Shown: positions 1 to 8,449 of the stretch, piece by piece
Position numbering within the stretch: position 1 is the first letter of the stretch
How the letters are laid out: each line of letters begins with the position of its first letter
Origin: Brevibacterium epidermidis NBRC 14811
GTDB taxonomy: Bacteria; Actinomycetota; Actinomycetes; Actinomycetales; Brevibacteriaceae
Direction: 5' to 3'
Assembly (NCBI RefSeq): GCF_001570805.1
Contig: NZ_BCSJ01000003.1
Location: forward strand, 552,949 to 616,948
DNA: 64,000 nucleotides
The notes under the pieces: model-generated
Seen by the model: only the letters and a program-made list of their open reading frames with translations
Databases searched by the model: none
Told to the model about the DNA's origin: nothing
Position numbers and translations under genes: made by a program

Positions 1-384
1 GGCGCGCAGTGCCTCACCGGCGCCGTCCTGGCCAGCCGCAGCGGCCAGCAGCAGGTGCTCGGTCGAGACGAACTGATCGCCGAGTGCGGTCATCTCCTCC
101 TGAGCGAGATTCATCATCTCCAGCCCCGCACGGGACAGTCCCGGCTGGCTGACGGTGGAACCGCTGACGGTCGGGAATCCGCTGATCACCGATTCGATCG
201 ACCGCAGAACGGTCTGTGGGTCGGCACCGACCGTCGTCAGCAGGGTTGCGGCCAGCGAATCGGGCTGGCCGAGCAGGGCCGCGACGAGGTGGGCCGGTTC
301 TATCTGATTGTTCTTCCGGGCGACGACGTCGTTGACGGCGGTCTGCAGCGCCTCCCGGGATTTGGTTGTCATCTGTGCGTCCAT
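1..384 (-). CDS. clpB: ClpB disaggregase, N-terminal part (cut by window edge)
   Basis: First 128 codons of the ClpB chaperone, a hexameric AAA+ machine that works with DnaK to pull polypeptides out of aggregates in the cytoplasm. Only the substrate-contacting Clp_N domain is visible. It starts MDAQMTTKSREALQTAV and shows both Clp_N repeats, the first around EPAHLVAALL (residues 29-38), the second around STEHLLLAA (near 107). The AAA+ modules and the coiled middle domain lie beyond the left edge. The ATG at 384 follows AAGGAG at good spacing. A heat-shock operator lies about 65 bp upstream, which supports ClpB over ClpC or ClpA. The gene is oriented like the antiporter upstream but has its own promoter region. 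Confidence 0.9.
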   Translation of the reverse strand, partial: MDAQMTTKSREALQTAVNDVVARKNNQIEPAHLVAALLGQPDSLAATLLTTVGADPQTVLRSIESVISGFPTVSGSTVSQPGLSRAGLEMMNLAQEEMTALGDQFVSTEHLLLAAAAGQDGAGEALRA

Positions 385-447
385 TTACGCATCTCCTTGT
401 CAAAATCTGTGCTGATTTCAGCTCTCGAAAGGAACAACACCAACAAA

Positions 448-468
448 GTTGAGTCTATTCCACTCAAC
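448..468 (-). promoter_or_regulatory. HAIR element (HspR operator) upstream of clpB
   Basis: Perfect 7-7-7 dyad GTTGAGT-N7-ACTCAAC, matching the actinobacterial HspR-associated inverted repeat (consensus CTTGAGT-N7-ACTCAAG) except for the outermost base pair. On the clpB strand a TAGACT hexamer inside the spacer and right arm could be the -10 box, so HspR bound here would block RNA polymerase. HspR control of clpB is known from Streptomyces and mycobacteria; that it acts here is inferred from position and symmetry. Confidence 0.85.
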
Positions 469-503
469 CTTGGATTTCGATGGAAAATTTCGCCGATCCG
501 CCC

Positions 504-2081
504 CTATCGGGTGATGACCGACTGGAGGTCGAAGCGGTGGAGCACGCGGTCGGCGATCTCCGGATCTGTGCCGCGTTCGCGACGGGCCTTGAGCACCTCG
601 GCGCGGGCGGACTGCATCGCCCTCTTCTGCACCTGCATCATCTGTTCCCGGTGCTCCTTGAACGCCATCGCCTGTTCTTCGCTCGCCTGGTCATCGGTGG
701 TTCCGCTGAGCTGATCGTGAAGGACCTTGAACCGTGCCCGCAGGGGTTCGATGACGTCGTCGGGCAGGCTGTCATCGTTCTTGATCTCACGCATCGCTGC
801 CTTGTAGGCACGCAGAGCGATGTCCCTTGTCGCCTGGTGCTCCTTCTCCGCTTCGTCATCGATGCCGAGGAGAGCGACGACGGTCGGAAAGCTCAGACCC
901 GCCAACACAAGAGTGACCAGCAGGACCACCGCGGCCGCGACGACGATATAGGACCGGCCGGGGAACGGTGCGCCGGAGCTCGTCGTGGCCGGGATCGACA
1001 GGGCCAGGGCAACGGTGGCCAGGCCGCGCATCCCGCCCCAGGTCATCAGGGTCGCATCGCGGACGCTCAAGGGTGCGGCATCCGGATCCTCCTCGCGTCT
1101 CTTGCGTTCGATGATCGTGCCCAGCAGCAGCCACACGAAGCGGACGGCGACGACGATGACGGCGATGAGTCCGCCGACGAGCAGCGCTCGCCCGAGGTCG
1201 CCGTGTTCGGACTCGACGATGAGTCGCAGGTCGAGGCCGATGAGTCCGAAAGCGATTCCGGTGATGAGCATTTCGAGAACCTGCCACGTCGAATTCTGCG
1301 TCACCCGCTCCGCCGAATTGCCCTCGACATCGCGGCGTCTGACCTCGAGGGCCGCGACGACGACGGCGATGACCCCGCTGGCGTGGAAATGCTCGGCCAC
1401 GAGGTAGACGCCGAAGGGCAGGACGAGCATGAGCGAGGAGCGAGCGATCGTGTGATCGATCTTCTCCATCACCCACCAGGCGGCGAAGGACAGGACCAAG
1501 CCGACGATGATCGCCACGATGGCGGAGACGACGAAGGACACGGCCAGATCTGCGTAGTCCACCTCGGTGCCGGCCAACACCGCGGCCATCGCAGTCTGGA
1601 AAATGACCAGGGAAGCGGCATCGTTGAACAGGCCTTCGCTCTGCAGGGTCGACATGATCCGGCGGGGGATTGACACGGTGCTGGCCACGGCTTCGACGGC
1701 GACGGGATCGGGCGGGGCGAGCATGGCGCCGAGCGCAATGGCCGCGGCGATCGTGATTCCGGGGATGAGGAAGACAGCGGACCCGGCGACGGCGGCCACG
1801 GTCACCCCGACCAGTGCCACGGACATGCCGAGGATCGTGCGCCACCGGATCGCGAACAGCGCCCACGATGTCTTCTGTGCCGCAGCGAAGAGCAAGGGCG
1901 GCAGGAACAGCGGGAGGACGAGCTCGGGGTCGATGGCCACCTCGGCGAAGGTGGGGATGAACGCACCGGCGATGCCGATGAGGACCATGAGCGCCGGCCA
2001 TGGAAGCTTGAGCTTCTGCCCCAATCCGACCACCACCGAGGTGGCGGCTCCGAATCCGATGATCATCAGCAGTGTGGTCAT
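504..2081 (-). CDS. Na+/H+ antiporter, CPA1 (NhaP/YjcE) family
   Basis: Integral membrane antiporter of 525 residues, expected to exchange cytoplasmic Na+ (or K+) for protons in pH and salt homeostasis. About 12 hydrophobic segments occupy residues 1-425. CPA1 landmarks are ALGAMLAPPDPVA (residues 117-128) and EGLFND (149-154); the Asn-Asp pair of the latter is the ion-binding motif of electroneutral CPA1 carriers. A charged cytoplasmic tail of about 100 residues follows, a common regulatory extension. The ATG at 2081 is chosen because GGAGGG lies 8 bp before it; the frame stays open 28 codons further upstream, without membrane-protein character. It is divergent from the crotonase gene at 2190. 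Substrate ion and direction cannot be read from sequence. Confidence 0.88.
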   Translation of the reverse strand: MTTLLMIIGFGAATSVVVGLGQKLKLPWPALMVLIGIAGAFIPTFAEVAIDPELVLPLFLPPLLFAAAQKTSWALFAIRWRTILGMSVALVGVTVAAVAGSAVFLIPGITIAAAIALGAMLAPPDPVAVEAVASTVSIPRRIMSTLQSEGLFNDAASLVIFQTAMAAVLAGTEVDYADLAVSFVVSAIVAIIVGLVLSFAAWWVMEKIDHTIARSSLMLVLPFGVYLVAEHFHASGVIAVVVAALEVRRRDVEGNSAERVTQNSTWQVLEMLITGIAFGLIGLDLRLIVESEHGDLGRALLVGGLIAVIVVAVRFVWLLLGTIIERKRREEDPDAAPLSVRDATLMTWGGMRGLATVALALSIPATTSSGAPFPGRSYIVVAAAVVLLVTLVLAGLSFPTVVALLGIDDEAEKEHQATRDIALRAYKAAMREIKNDDSLPDDVIEPLRARFKVLHDQLSGTTDDQASEEQAMAFKEHREQMMQVQKRAMQSARAEVLKARRERGTDPEIADRVLHRFDLQSVITR

Positions 2082-2189
2082 GCCAGTCCCTCCGAATCGC
2101 TCCCACCGGGGCAGATATGTCCGGAGGCGGGCGGAAATCGTCTGCGCAGATTCCGCGCCGGGCACGGCGACCTTTGGCAGAATGAGGCT

Positions 2190-2969
2190 ATGTCGGAATC
2201 AATTGTATTCGCGCAGCTCGACGACGGAGTCGCGTCCGTGACGATCAACCGGTCGTCCACGCGCAACGCACTGTCGCTGACGGTCATGGAAGACCTCATC
2301 GACACCCTCACCGAGGTGGCCGACCGCACCGATGTGCGCGCGGTCATCCTCATCACCGCTGGTCATGTGTTCAGCTCCGGTCATGACCTCACCGAGATCC
2401 GCGGGGCGGATCTGGAGACGCAGCAGACCACGTTCGACGCCTGTGCCCGACTGATGCAGGTCATCCAATCCATCCCACAGCCGGTCATCGCGCAGGTGCA
2501 GGGTGTGGCCACGGCGGCCGGCTGCCAGCTGGTGGCGACCTGCGATCTTGCCGTCGCCGCCGAGTCCGCCAGATTCGCAACTCCGGGAGTGAAGATCGGT
2601 CTGTTCTGTTCGACTCCGATGGTGGCCCTCTCCCGTGCGGTGCCGGCGAAGCAGGCGATGCGGATGCTGCTGACCGGTGATTTCGTGACCGCCGAGGATG
2701 CGCTGAAGTTCGGTCTCGTCTCCGATGTCGTCGCCGACGCCGACCTCGAGTCCGCCACCTTGGAATTGGCTCTCAAGGTCGCGTCCGCCTCGTCGGCTAC
2801 AGTTGCCCTAGGAAAGGCCGCGTTCTACGAACAGCGGGAGCTGCCTGTGGCCGACGCCTATGCGCGGATGTCGCAGGTGATGGCGGACAATGCCGTCGCG
2901 GCCGATGCGCAGGAAGGGATCGACGCCTTTCTGACGAAGAGGGAGCCGCAGTGGCAGCACCGCCGCTGA
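2190..2969 (+). CDS. Enoyl-CoA hydratase/isomerase-family protein, ECHDC3-like, catalytic Glu residues absent
   Basis: Crotonase-fold protein of 259 residues. It has the oxyanion-hole segments SSGHDLTE (62-69) and GVATAAGCQL (105-114), but Gln113 and Gly133 occupy the positions of the two catalytic glutamates of true hydratases. The stretch ATAAGCQL, the later TPGVKIGLFCSTP and the C-terminal KRxPxW pattern closely resemble eukaryotic ECHDC3 and its bacterial relatives, whose reaction is not settled. It probably binds an acyl-CoA, but ordinary 2-enoyl-CoA hydration is doubtful. A GAGG sits only 2 nt before the ATG, so ribosome binding is weak or the message is nearly leaderless. The stop codon lies in the loop of a small hairpin (2958-2976). 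The epimerase gene follows after 33 bp, probably co-transcribed. Confidence 0.85.
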   Translation: MSESIVFAQLDDGVASVTINRSSTRNALSLTVMEDLIDTLTEVADRTDVRAVILITAGHVFSSGHDLTEIRGADLETQQTTFDACARLMQVIQSIPQPVIAQVQGVATAAGCQLVATCDLAVAAESARFATPGVKIGLFCSTPMVALSRAVPAKQAMRMLLTGDFVTAEDALKFGLVSDVVADADLESATLELALKVASASSATVALGKAAFYEQRELPVADAYARMSQVMADNAVAADAQEGIDAFLTKREPQWQHRR

Positions 2970-3002
2970 GGCGGTGGATGTGAAGATGAGAGAGGGAACG
3001 TC

Positions 3003-3935
3003 GTGGCGGTGATAGTGACCGGAGCCAGCGGCTTCATCGGTGGTGCCATTGCACGGGCGCTCGTCGAAAGGGGCGAAACGGTCTACGCGCTGTGCCGGCG
3101 AGATCCCGAGATCCCCGGGGTGAACTTCCAGCACTGGGACATCACCGAACCCGCGTCCGCCTCGGTGACCTCGTTGGCCAAGAATGTGACCGCGGTCTTC
3201 CACTGTGCCGGAATCGCCTCCGTCAGCGCCGATGACGACGCTCTCTATGACGTGAAGGTGACGGGCACGCGCAATGTCCTCGACGCCTTCCCGACGGCTC
3301 GCATCGTCCATGTGTCCTCGACGACGGTGTACTCCGAGTCCGAACCCCACGCAGAGCTGTGGGAGGAGGCCGGGCCGAAGGATCCCAACGACTTCGCCGA
3401 CGCGTACTCTCGCACCCATGCTCTCGCCGAGCAGCTCGTCATGAGGCTCCGTCCCGATGCTGCGATCCTGCGTCCTGCGGCTGTCTACGGTCCGGGGGAG
3501 ACGATGCTCATGCCGTTCCTGTCGCGGATGTCGAAGAAGGGTGTGCTGCGGCTGCCCGGCGGCGGACGACAGAAGATCACCCTGACGCATGTCGGCAATG
3601 TGGTGCGGGCAGCGCTCGCCTGCCTCGACGTGCCTTCGGCGGCGGGTCCCTTCAATATCGGTGACCCGATTCCGTACCGGCTCAAAGAGGCTGTGGTCAC
3701 TCACTTTGCTCGGATGGGCTATGACCAGGTCGTCATCGAGGGTGTCGCGAAGGACAAGGCGCTGGTGTCGGCGAAGCTGGGACTCAAGATCAAGGGCGTG
3801 TTCAAGCGCGGGGACCGAGCGAAGCTCTTCCTCGTCAGATACCTGCAGTCGGATCGGACGTACAACCTGTCCCGGCAGCAGCGGGTGCTCGGCATCTCGA
3901 CCACCCAACACCTCATCCCGTCCCGCCTGCAGTAG
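3003..3935 (+). CDS. NAD(P)-dependent extended SDR (epimerase/dehydratase family) with YxxxH
   Basis: Extended short-chain dehydrogenase of 310 residues with an N-terminal Rossmann fold (VTGASGFIGG, residues 5-14), the HCAGIAS segment after strand 4 and VHVSSTTVY. The expected catalytic YxxxK reads YSRTH: the DNA gives tac tct cgc acc cat, so the lysine is replaced by histidine. LRPAAVYGPGE then follows as in UDP-sugar epimerases and 3-beta-HSD-like enzymes, so the fold is clear but the chemistry is not. The GTG start at 3003 lies behind GAGAGGGA. It follows the crotonase gene closely and is convergent with the SDR at 3962. The partner crotonase also lacks catalytic residues, so the pair may share an unusual or binding role. 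Confidence 0.75.
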   Translation: MAVIVTGASGFIGGAIARALVERGETVYALCRRDPEIPGVNFQHWDITEPASASVTSLAKNVTAVFHCAGIASVSADDDALYDVKVTGTRNVLDAFPTARIVHVSSTTVYSESEPHAELWEEAGPKDPNDFADAYSRTHALAEQLVMRLRPDAAILRPAAVYGPGETMLMPFLSRMSKKGVLRLPGGGRQKITLTHVGNVVRAALACLDVPSAAGPFNIGDPIPYRLKEAVVTHFARMGYDQVVIEGVAKDKALVSAKLGLKIKGVFKRGDRAKLFLVRYLQSDRTYNLSRQQRVLGISTTQHLIPSRLQ

Positions 3936-3961
3936 GGCGGCTGGGAACGGACCGCCTGCGC

Positions 3962-4792
3962 TCACCGCTTCAGACCGTGCTGGGCGGCGACGATCTTCGA
4001 CAGGAGTTCGCGCGGAAGTGCGCGCTTGAGCAGAAACGGCAGAGGTGCCCTGCTGCCGACGGCGTAGAACTCTCGCGGCCTCGGCGCGACCATCGCATCG
4101 ACGATCGTGGCGGCGACCTTCTCAGCAGGAATGCCTCCGCGTTCGTTGGCGTCGAGATGCTCGAGCATCGTCGTGACGTCGTCCGTATAGGGTGAGCCCT
4201 CCTCGAGGTACTTCGTCCGCCGCAGCCCGATTCCCGTGGCGATCGAACCCGGTTCGACGGTGCTCACCCACACACCGAAGGGTGAAAGCTCCTGCCGTGC
4301 CGCCGTGGCGAAAGTACGCAGAGCCGCCTTCGCCGCTGAATACGAACTGCGGTGGGCCAAGGGAAAGCTGCCGAGCATCGACCCGACCATGATGATGCGC
4401 CCCCGGCGGCGCGCACGCATACCGGGCAGAACGAGCTGGCTCAGCCGAACGGGTCCGAACACGTTGGTGCGGAAGAGTCGCTCAATGGCCTCGGCCGGCA
4501 GCTCTTCGAACGGACCCGACTGGCTCTCACCGGCGTTGTTGATGAGCACATCGATGTCGTCGAGCAGGCCGAGATCCTCGAGTTCCTCTGCCAGGGCGTC
4601 CGGACCATCCGGGTCGGCCAGATCGAGTCGCAGATACCGGACACCGGGGATCCGCTCGGCAGGTGCGAGGCGGTCGGGGTTCCGGCTGGTCGTCAGTACC
4701 GTGCAGCCCTTCGCCGCCAGCGCCTCGGCGAGGGCTCGGCCGATGCCCGAGGTGCCGCCCGTGACAAGGACGGTGATTTCAGTACGTGCCAC
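3962..4792 (-). CDS. Classical short-chain dehydrogenase/reductase
   Basis: Classical SDR of 276 residues with TGGTSGIGRA (11-20) for NAD(P) binding, INNAG, the catalytic serine in VGSML and an intact YSAAK active site, followed by the EPGSIATG loop. Such enzymes reduce or oxidise alcohols and ketones; the substrate cannot be told from sequence. The GTG start at 4792 comes one base after the TGA of the upstream FAD dehydrogenase, and its ribosome site GGGGAGGAG lies inside that gene, so the two are translationally coupled. An FAD dehydrogenase coupled to an SDR suggests consecutive redox steps on one, perhaps lipid- or steroid-like, substrate. That is inference only. Confidence 0.85.
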   Translation of the reverse strand: MARTEITVLVTGGTSGIGRALAEALAAKGCTVLTTSRNPDRLAPAERIPGVRYLRLDLADPDGPDALAEELEDLGLLDDIDVLINNAGESQSGPFEELPAEAIERLFRTNVFGPVRLSQLVLPGMRARRRGRIIMVGSMLGSFPLAHRSSYSAAKAALRTFATAARQELSPFGVWVSTVEPGSIATGIGLRRTKYLEEGSPYTDDVTTMLEHLDANERGGIPAEKVAATIVDAMVAPRPREFYAVGSRAPLPFLLKRALPRELLSKIVAAQHGLKR

Positions 4793-4793
4793 G

Positions 4794-6554
4794 TCAGTTC
4801 TCCTCCCCAGCGACAGCGCGGCCGGCGCGCATGCCGGAGAAGATGCACCCGCCGAGGAAGGTGCCCTCGAGCGCGTTGTAGCCGTGCATTCCGCCGCCGC
4901 CGAAACCGGTCACCTCGCCGGCCGCATACAGGCCGGGGATCGGTGTGTTGAAGTCTTCGGCGCCTGGACCACCTGCATTGTCGCCGCCACCGGGCCCGCC
5001 GAGTGCAGCCGGGCCGGATCCCGCCAGGACCTGCCCGTCGAGGTTCGTCTCCAGCCCTCCGAGCGTCTTGCGCGAGAGCAGGCTCAGCCGCACCGCGATG
5101 AGCGGTCCGTGCGCGGGGTCGAGGATCTTGTGCGGCTTGACCGCGCGCACGATCTTGTCGCCCAGATAGGACCGCGCATTGTGGATGGCTTGGACCTGCG
5201 CATCTTTGGAGAAGCCGTGCTCGGTCTGCCGGTCCCGCTGCCGGATCTGCTCCACGATGTGGTCATGATCGATGACCGGTCCCCGGGAGCGTTCGTTCAT
5301 TCCCGCGACCAGTTCCTCGGTGGTTTCGGCCACGACGAAGTCGGAGCCGTACTTCTTGAAGGCCTCGATCGGTCCCGGGGCATCGGAGGAGCGCACCCGA
5401 TCGAGCGTGATCCGAATGTCCTTCTCCGTGAGGTCCGGGTTCTGCTCCGAACCGGAGAGCGCGAATTCCTTGCGGATGATCGACTCGTTGAGCACGAACC
5501 ACGAATAGTCGTGTCCGGTGTCCAGGATCGTGCGCATCGTCCGATTCGTATCGAAACCGGGGTAGTTCGGGGCCGGGAAGCGGTTGCCCTCGGCGTCGAA
5601 CCACAGCGACGACGGTCCCGGAATGATGCGGATCCCGTGCCCCGGCCAGATCGGATTCCAGTTCTCGATGCCCTCCGTATATGCCCAGATGCGGTCCCGG
5701 TTGATGAGGCTGGCTCCGGCATCCTCGGCGATCTGCAGCATCCGCCCGTCCACGTGCGCGGGGACTCCGGCGAGCATCGTACGCGGGAACTCGCCGAGGC
5801 GGTCGGTCGGCCAGTATTTCCTCATCAGCTCGAAATTGTGTCCGATGCCGCCGGTGGTGACGATGACGGCGGGAGCGCGGAGGTCGAAGTCCGCGACTTC
5901 CTCCCGGTTCGACTCGACTCCGCGGGCCGTGTGGCTGAGGGCCAGTGTGCGTCCGCGGACCCCGACGACGGCACCACCCTCGGTGATGAGTTCGTCGACG
6001 CGGTGCCGGAAGGCGAACTTGACGAGTCCGGCGGCCTCCGCGGATTCGACGGGTTCGCGGAAGACCCGGACCACCTCGGGGCCGGTGCCCCAGGTCAGGT
6101 GGAAGCGGGGGACGGAATTGCCGTGCTCGCCGGCCCCGGAGCCGCCGCGTTCGGCCCAGCCGACGATCGGCGTCAGCTTCAGTCCGAGGTCACGCAGGTA
6201 CTCGCGCTTCTCGCCGGCCGCGAACTCGAGGTAGGCCTCCGCCCACTTCCTGGGCCAATGGTCCTCGTCTCGGTCGAAGCCCGCCGAGGTGGCCCAGTCA
6301 TCCTTGGCGAGCTCGAGCGAATCGTGGATGCGCAGCCGCCGCTGTTCTGGGGAGTCGATGAGGAAGAGTCCGCCGAGCGACCAGAAAGCCTGTCCGCCGA
6401 GGTTCGTGCGGTTCTCCTGGTCGAGGATGAGCACCCGCTTGCCGGCTTGGGTGAGTTCGTGGGCGGCGACGAGCCCGGCGAGTCCGGCTCCGACGATGAT
6501 CGCGTCGGGGGAGGGGCGGCCCCTGTTTGCGGGTGTGCTGCCGAAAGAACTCAT
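4794..6554 (-). CDS. FAD-dependent dehydrogenase, flavocytochrome c / KstD superfamily
   Basis: Flavoprotein of 586 residues with an N-terminal dinucleotide-binding motif IIVGAGLAGLVAAHEL and an acidic residue ending the second strand (LILDQ). The C-terminal FAD-binding segment GLYAAGEVTGFGGGGMHG is typical of the fumarate reductase / 3-ketosteroid dehydrogenase superfamily. Length and layout match the actinobacterial putative FAD-binding dehydrogenases (the mycobacterial Rv0785 type) better than true KstD. The start ATG at 6554 has GAGGAG 8 bp upstream; the frame continues further into a large inverted repeat, which argues against an earlier start. It is the first gene of a two-gene operon with the SDR. 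No signal peptide or Tat motif is visible, so it is probably cytoplasmic. Substrate unknown. Confidence 0.82.
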   Translation of the reverse strand: MSSFGSTPANRGRPSPDAIIVGAGLAGLVAAHELTQAGKRVLILDQENRTNLGGQAFWSLGGLFLIDSPEQRRLRIHDSLELAKDDWATSAGFDRDEDHWPRKWAEAYLEFAAGEKREYLRDLGLKLTPIVGWAERGGSGAGEHGNSVPRFHLTWGTGPEVVRVFREPVESAEAAGLVKFAFRHRVDELITEGGAVVGVRGRTLALSHTARGVESNREEVADFDLRAPAVIVTTGGIGHNFELMRKYWPTDRLGEFPRTMLAGVPAHVDGRMLQIAEDAGASLINRDRIWAYTEGIENWNPIWPGHGIRIIPGPSSLWFDAEGNRFPAPNYPGFDTNRTMRTILDTGHDYSWFVLNESIIRKEFALSGSEQNPDLTEKDIRITLDRVRSSDAPGPIEAFKKYGSDFVVAETTEELVAGMNERSRGPVIDHDHIVEQIRQRDRQTEHGFSKDAQVQAIHNARSYLGDKIVRAVKPHKILDPAHGPLIAVRLSLLSRKTLGGLETNLDGQVLAGSGPAALGGPGGGDNAGGPGAEDFNTPIPGLYAAGEVTGFGGGGMHGYNALEGTFLGGCIFSGMRAGRAVAGEEN

Positions 6555-6596
6555 CGTCGACTCCTCTGTCGCATTCGTCGGCGGGTGAACCGACGT

Positions 6597-6652
6597 TAAG
6601 TGTGCGCAGATTGCCCGAAACAGACCAGTTTCCGGCAATCTGCGCACACTTA
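6597..6652. terminator. Long inverted repeat between pheA and the FAD dehydrogenase
   Basis: Two 25-bp arms (6597-6621 and 6628-6652) pair with a single mismatch around the 6-base loop AGACCA. It lies after the pheA stop codon and before the FAD dehydrogenase start, both on the minus strand, so it can end the pheA transcript. There is no uridine run. The arms contain the core TGTGCGCAGATTGCC. It could also be a mobile palindromic repeat unit. Confidence 0.6.
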
Positions 6653-6713
6653 CCTACCAGTAGGTTTCAGTATTGCAGATTCGGCGGCGAGCTGGGAGCG
6701 AACTGGGACGAAT

Positions 6714-7652
6714 TCAGCCTTCCAGAGTCCTCTCCAGCCAGTCGGCGGCCGCGGCGAAGGACTCGTCCGTCGTCGTCGGGTCGATCGGCACCACGGCTCC
6801 GTCGGAACTCGGGTAGCTGCCGAGGAAGTGCAGTGTGAGAGCCGCCCGGTGAACGCCCTGCAGGGCCTCGGCCATCCGTGCCTCATAGATGTGTCCGAGC
6901 AGGTCGATGGAGAACTGGTAGAGGCCCAGCCCGTCACCGGTCGGACGGGATTCGATGCGGGACATATTGATCCCGCGGCTGGAGAACTGTTCGAGCAGTT
7001 CGAGCAGCGAACCCGCACGGTCCGAACGCAGCGCCGCGACGATGGTAGTCTTATCGGCCCCGGTCGGAGCGGGCAGAGGACCCGGTCGTGTGACCACGAC
7101 GAATCGGGTGACGGCATCCTTGCGGTCGCCGATGTCCTCGGCGACGACTTCGAGTCCATACCGCTGCGCGGCTAGAGCCGGGCAGACCGCGGCCATATGG
7201 TCGCCGGCGTCATTGGCCAGATCCCTGGCGGCCGCGGCAGTCGAGGACGTCGGCAGGTAGACGGCTTCGGGGAAGTGCTCGTTCATGAACGCGCGCACCT
7301 GTGCCTCGCCGTGCGGGTGGGAGCCGAAGGAGGAGATCTCCTCCTTGGTGGTGCCGGGCTTGACGGCGAGGACGAAGCGGACGGGCACGACCACCTCGGC
7401 GATGATCTGCAGGCGTCCGTTCTCCGTCAGCGCATCGATCGTGGCCGGCACTCCGCCTTCGAGGGAGTTCTCGATCGGCACGACCGCGGCATCGCAGTCG
7501 CCCTCGAGCACCGAATCGAGTGCCGAGGGCGCATTGCGCATCGGGTGCGTCGAGGCGTCGGCGCGCAGGTTCCGGGAGTCGAGGAAGCTGAGCAGGGCCG
7601 CCTCGGTGAAGGTGGCCTCGGGGCCGAGATACGCGAAACGGTTGAGGCTCAC
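6714..7652 (-). CDS. pheA: Prephenate dehydratase
   Basis: Monofunctional prephenate dehydratase of 312 residues, converting prephenate to phenylpyruvate in phenylalanine synthesis. The catalytic domain spans about residues 5-185, with AYLGPEATFTEAA, VPIENSLEGGV and the catalytic TRF motif (182-184). The ACT regulatory domain follows at about 203-285, with the phenylalanine-binding ESRP (234-237). No chorismate mutase domain is attached, the usual state in actinobacteria. The GTG start at 7652 shares bases with the TGA stop of the glycosyltransferase gene (GTGA overlap), so translation is coupled. Feedback inhibition by phenylalanine is expected from the ACT domain. The transcript probably ends at the inverted repeat at 6597-6652. 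Confidence 0.96.
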   Translation of the reverse strand: MSLNRFAYLGPEATFTEAALLSFLDSRNLRADASTHPMRNAPSALDSVLEGDCDAAVVPIENSLEGGVPATIDALTENGRLQIIAEVVVPVRFVLAVKPGTTKEEISSFGSHPHGEAQVRAFMNEHFPEAVYLPTSSTAAAARDLANDAGDHMAAVCPALAAQRYGLEVVAEDIGDRKDAVTRFVVVTRPGPLPAPTGADKTTIVAALRSDRAGSLLELLEQFSSRGINMSRIESRPTGDGLGLYQFSIDLLGHIYEARMAEALQGVHRAALTLHFLGSYPSSDGAVVPIDPTTTDESFAAAADWLERTLEG

Positions 7653-8425
7653 TTGCCGGTCTCCTTGTGGTTATCGCCATTCCGCTTCGCGCGGAGGCGG
7701 CGGACGAGGATGGCGCGGGCGACATCGCGGTACTGGGCGGCGCGGTGCAGCTGCGCTTTCAGATCGCGACCGGTGACGCGGTGGTGGAGGTCGCACTCGA
7801 CCTCTTCGACGCGCAGTCCGGCGTTGACGACGTCGATGGTCATGGCCGCCTCGACGCCCCATCCGGCGGCGAACGGCAGGGCCGCGTCGAAGGCCTCCCG
7901 CGACAGGCAGCGCATTCCCGACAGGGGTTGGGTGGCGTCGAACCCGGAGAGCTCGGCGATCCCTTTCTTCGCCAATCCGACGACGAAGCCGAAGCCGCCG
8001 CCCTTGCGCTTCTGGGCGGGCAGGATCGCGATCGTCATATCGGCTTCCCCTGCGAGCACCGGGGCGGCCAGGGGAGCGGTATTGATCGCGGAGTCCTCGA
8101 GGTCGCCGTCGATGAACAGCAGCGCACGGTGGTGCGGATCGGCACCCGGATCGGCGTCGGAGATCTCCCGATTGCGCAGAGCGAACGCCCCGGTCATCAT
8201 GGCCGCGGCCTTGCCCTTGTTCTTCGGGTGGGTGATCACCTCGGCGCCGGCCCGGCGGGCCAGGACCCCCGTGTCGTCAGACGATCCGTCGTCGACGACG
8301 AGGACGATGTCGACCCCGGGGATCTGCTTGGCCGCAGTGACGGTGGCAGCGATCCGCGCGGATTCGTCCATCGCGGGGATGATGGCAGCGACCGCCTCGG
8401 GGGCAGCGTGCGGCTGTGCGCTCAT
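7649..8425 (-). CDS. Glycosyltransferase family 2 protein
   Basis: Soluble GT2-fold enzyme of 258 residues with AIIPAMDESARI, the nucleotide-binding VVDDGSSDDT and the metal-binding DGDLED. Further on, LSGMRCLSREAF and GWGVEAAMTIDV resemble dolichyl-phosphate mannose synthase and glucosyl-3-phosphoglycerate synthase relatives. The DGDLED motif implies a metal-dependent sugar-nucleotide transferase; acceptor unknown. The ATG at 8425 is preferred because AGGAG lies about 9 bp upstream; an upstream in-frame start falls inside a hairpin. The gene overlaps pheA by the GTGA junction. The pairing with phenylalanine synthesis looks like operon convenience rather than shared pathway. Confidence 0.8.
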   Translation of the reverse strand: MSAQPHAAPEAVAAIIPAMDESARIAATVTAAKQIPGVDIVLVVDDGSSDDTGVLARRAGAEVITHPKNKGKAAAMMTGAFALRNREISDADPGADPHHRALLFIDGDLEDSAINTAPLAAPVLAGEADMTIAILPAQKRKGGGFGFVVGLAKKGIAELSGFDATQPLSGMRCLSREAFDAALPFAAGWGVEAAMTIDVVNAGLRVEEVECDLHHRVTGRDLKAQLHRAAQYRDVARAILVRRLRAKRNGDNHKETGK

Positions 8426-8449
8426 GTCGGTTCTCCTGTCCGTCACCGG

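Noticed and set aside
480..1673. 397-codon open frame opposite the Na+/H+ antiporter
   Set aside because: Rich in Asp, Arg, Gly and His with no recognisable domain; it mirrors the hydrophobic antiporter codons.
4794..6554. 3-ketosteroid delta-1 dehydrogenase (kstD)
   Set aside because: The superfamily fits, but no steroid-pathway neighbours are seen and the layout fits the uncharacterised FAD-binding dehydrogenase branch better.
4236..6599. 787-codon open frame opposite the FAD dehydrogenase
   Set aside because: Antisense shadow caused by high GC; low-complexity charged composition, no family similarity, and the opposite strand has a clear flavoprotein with ribosome site.
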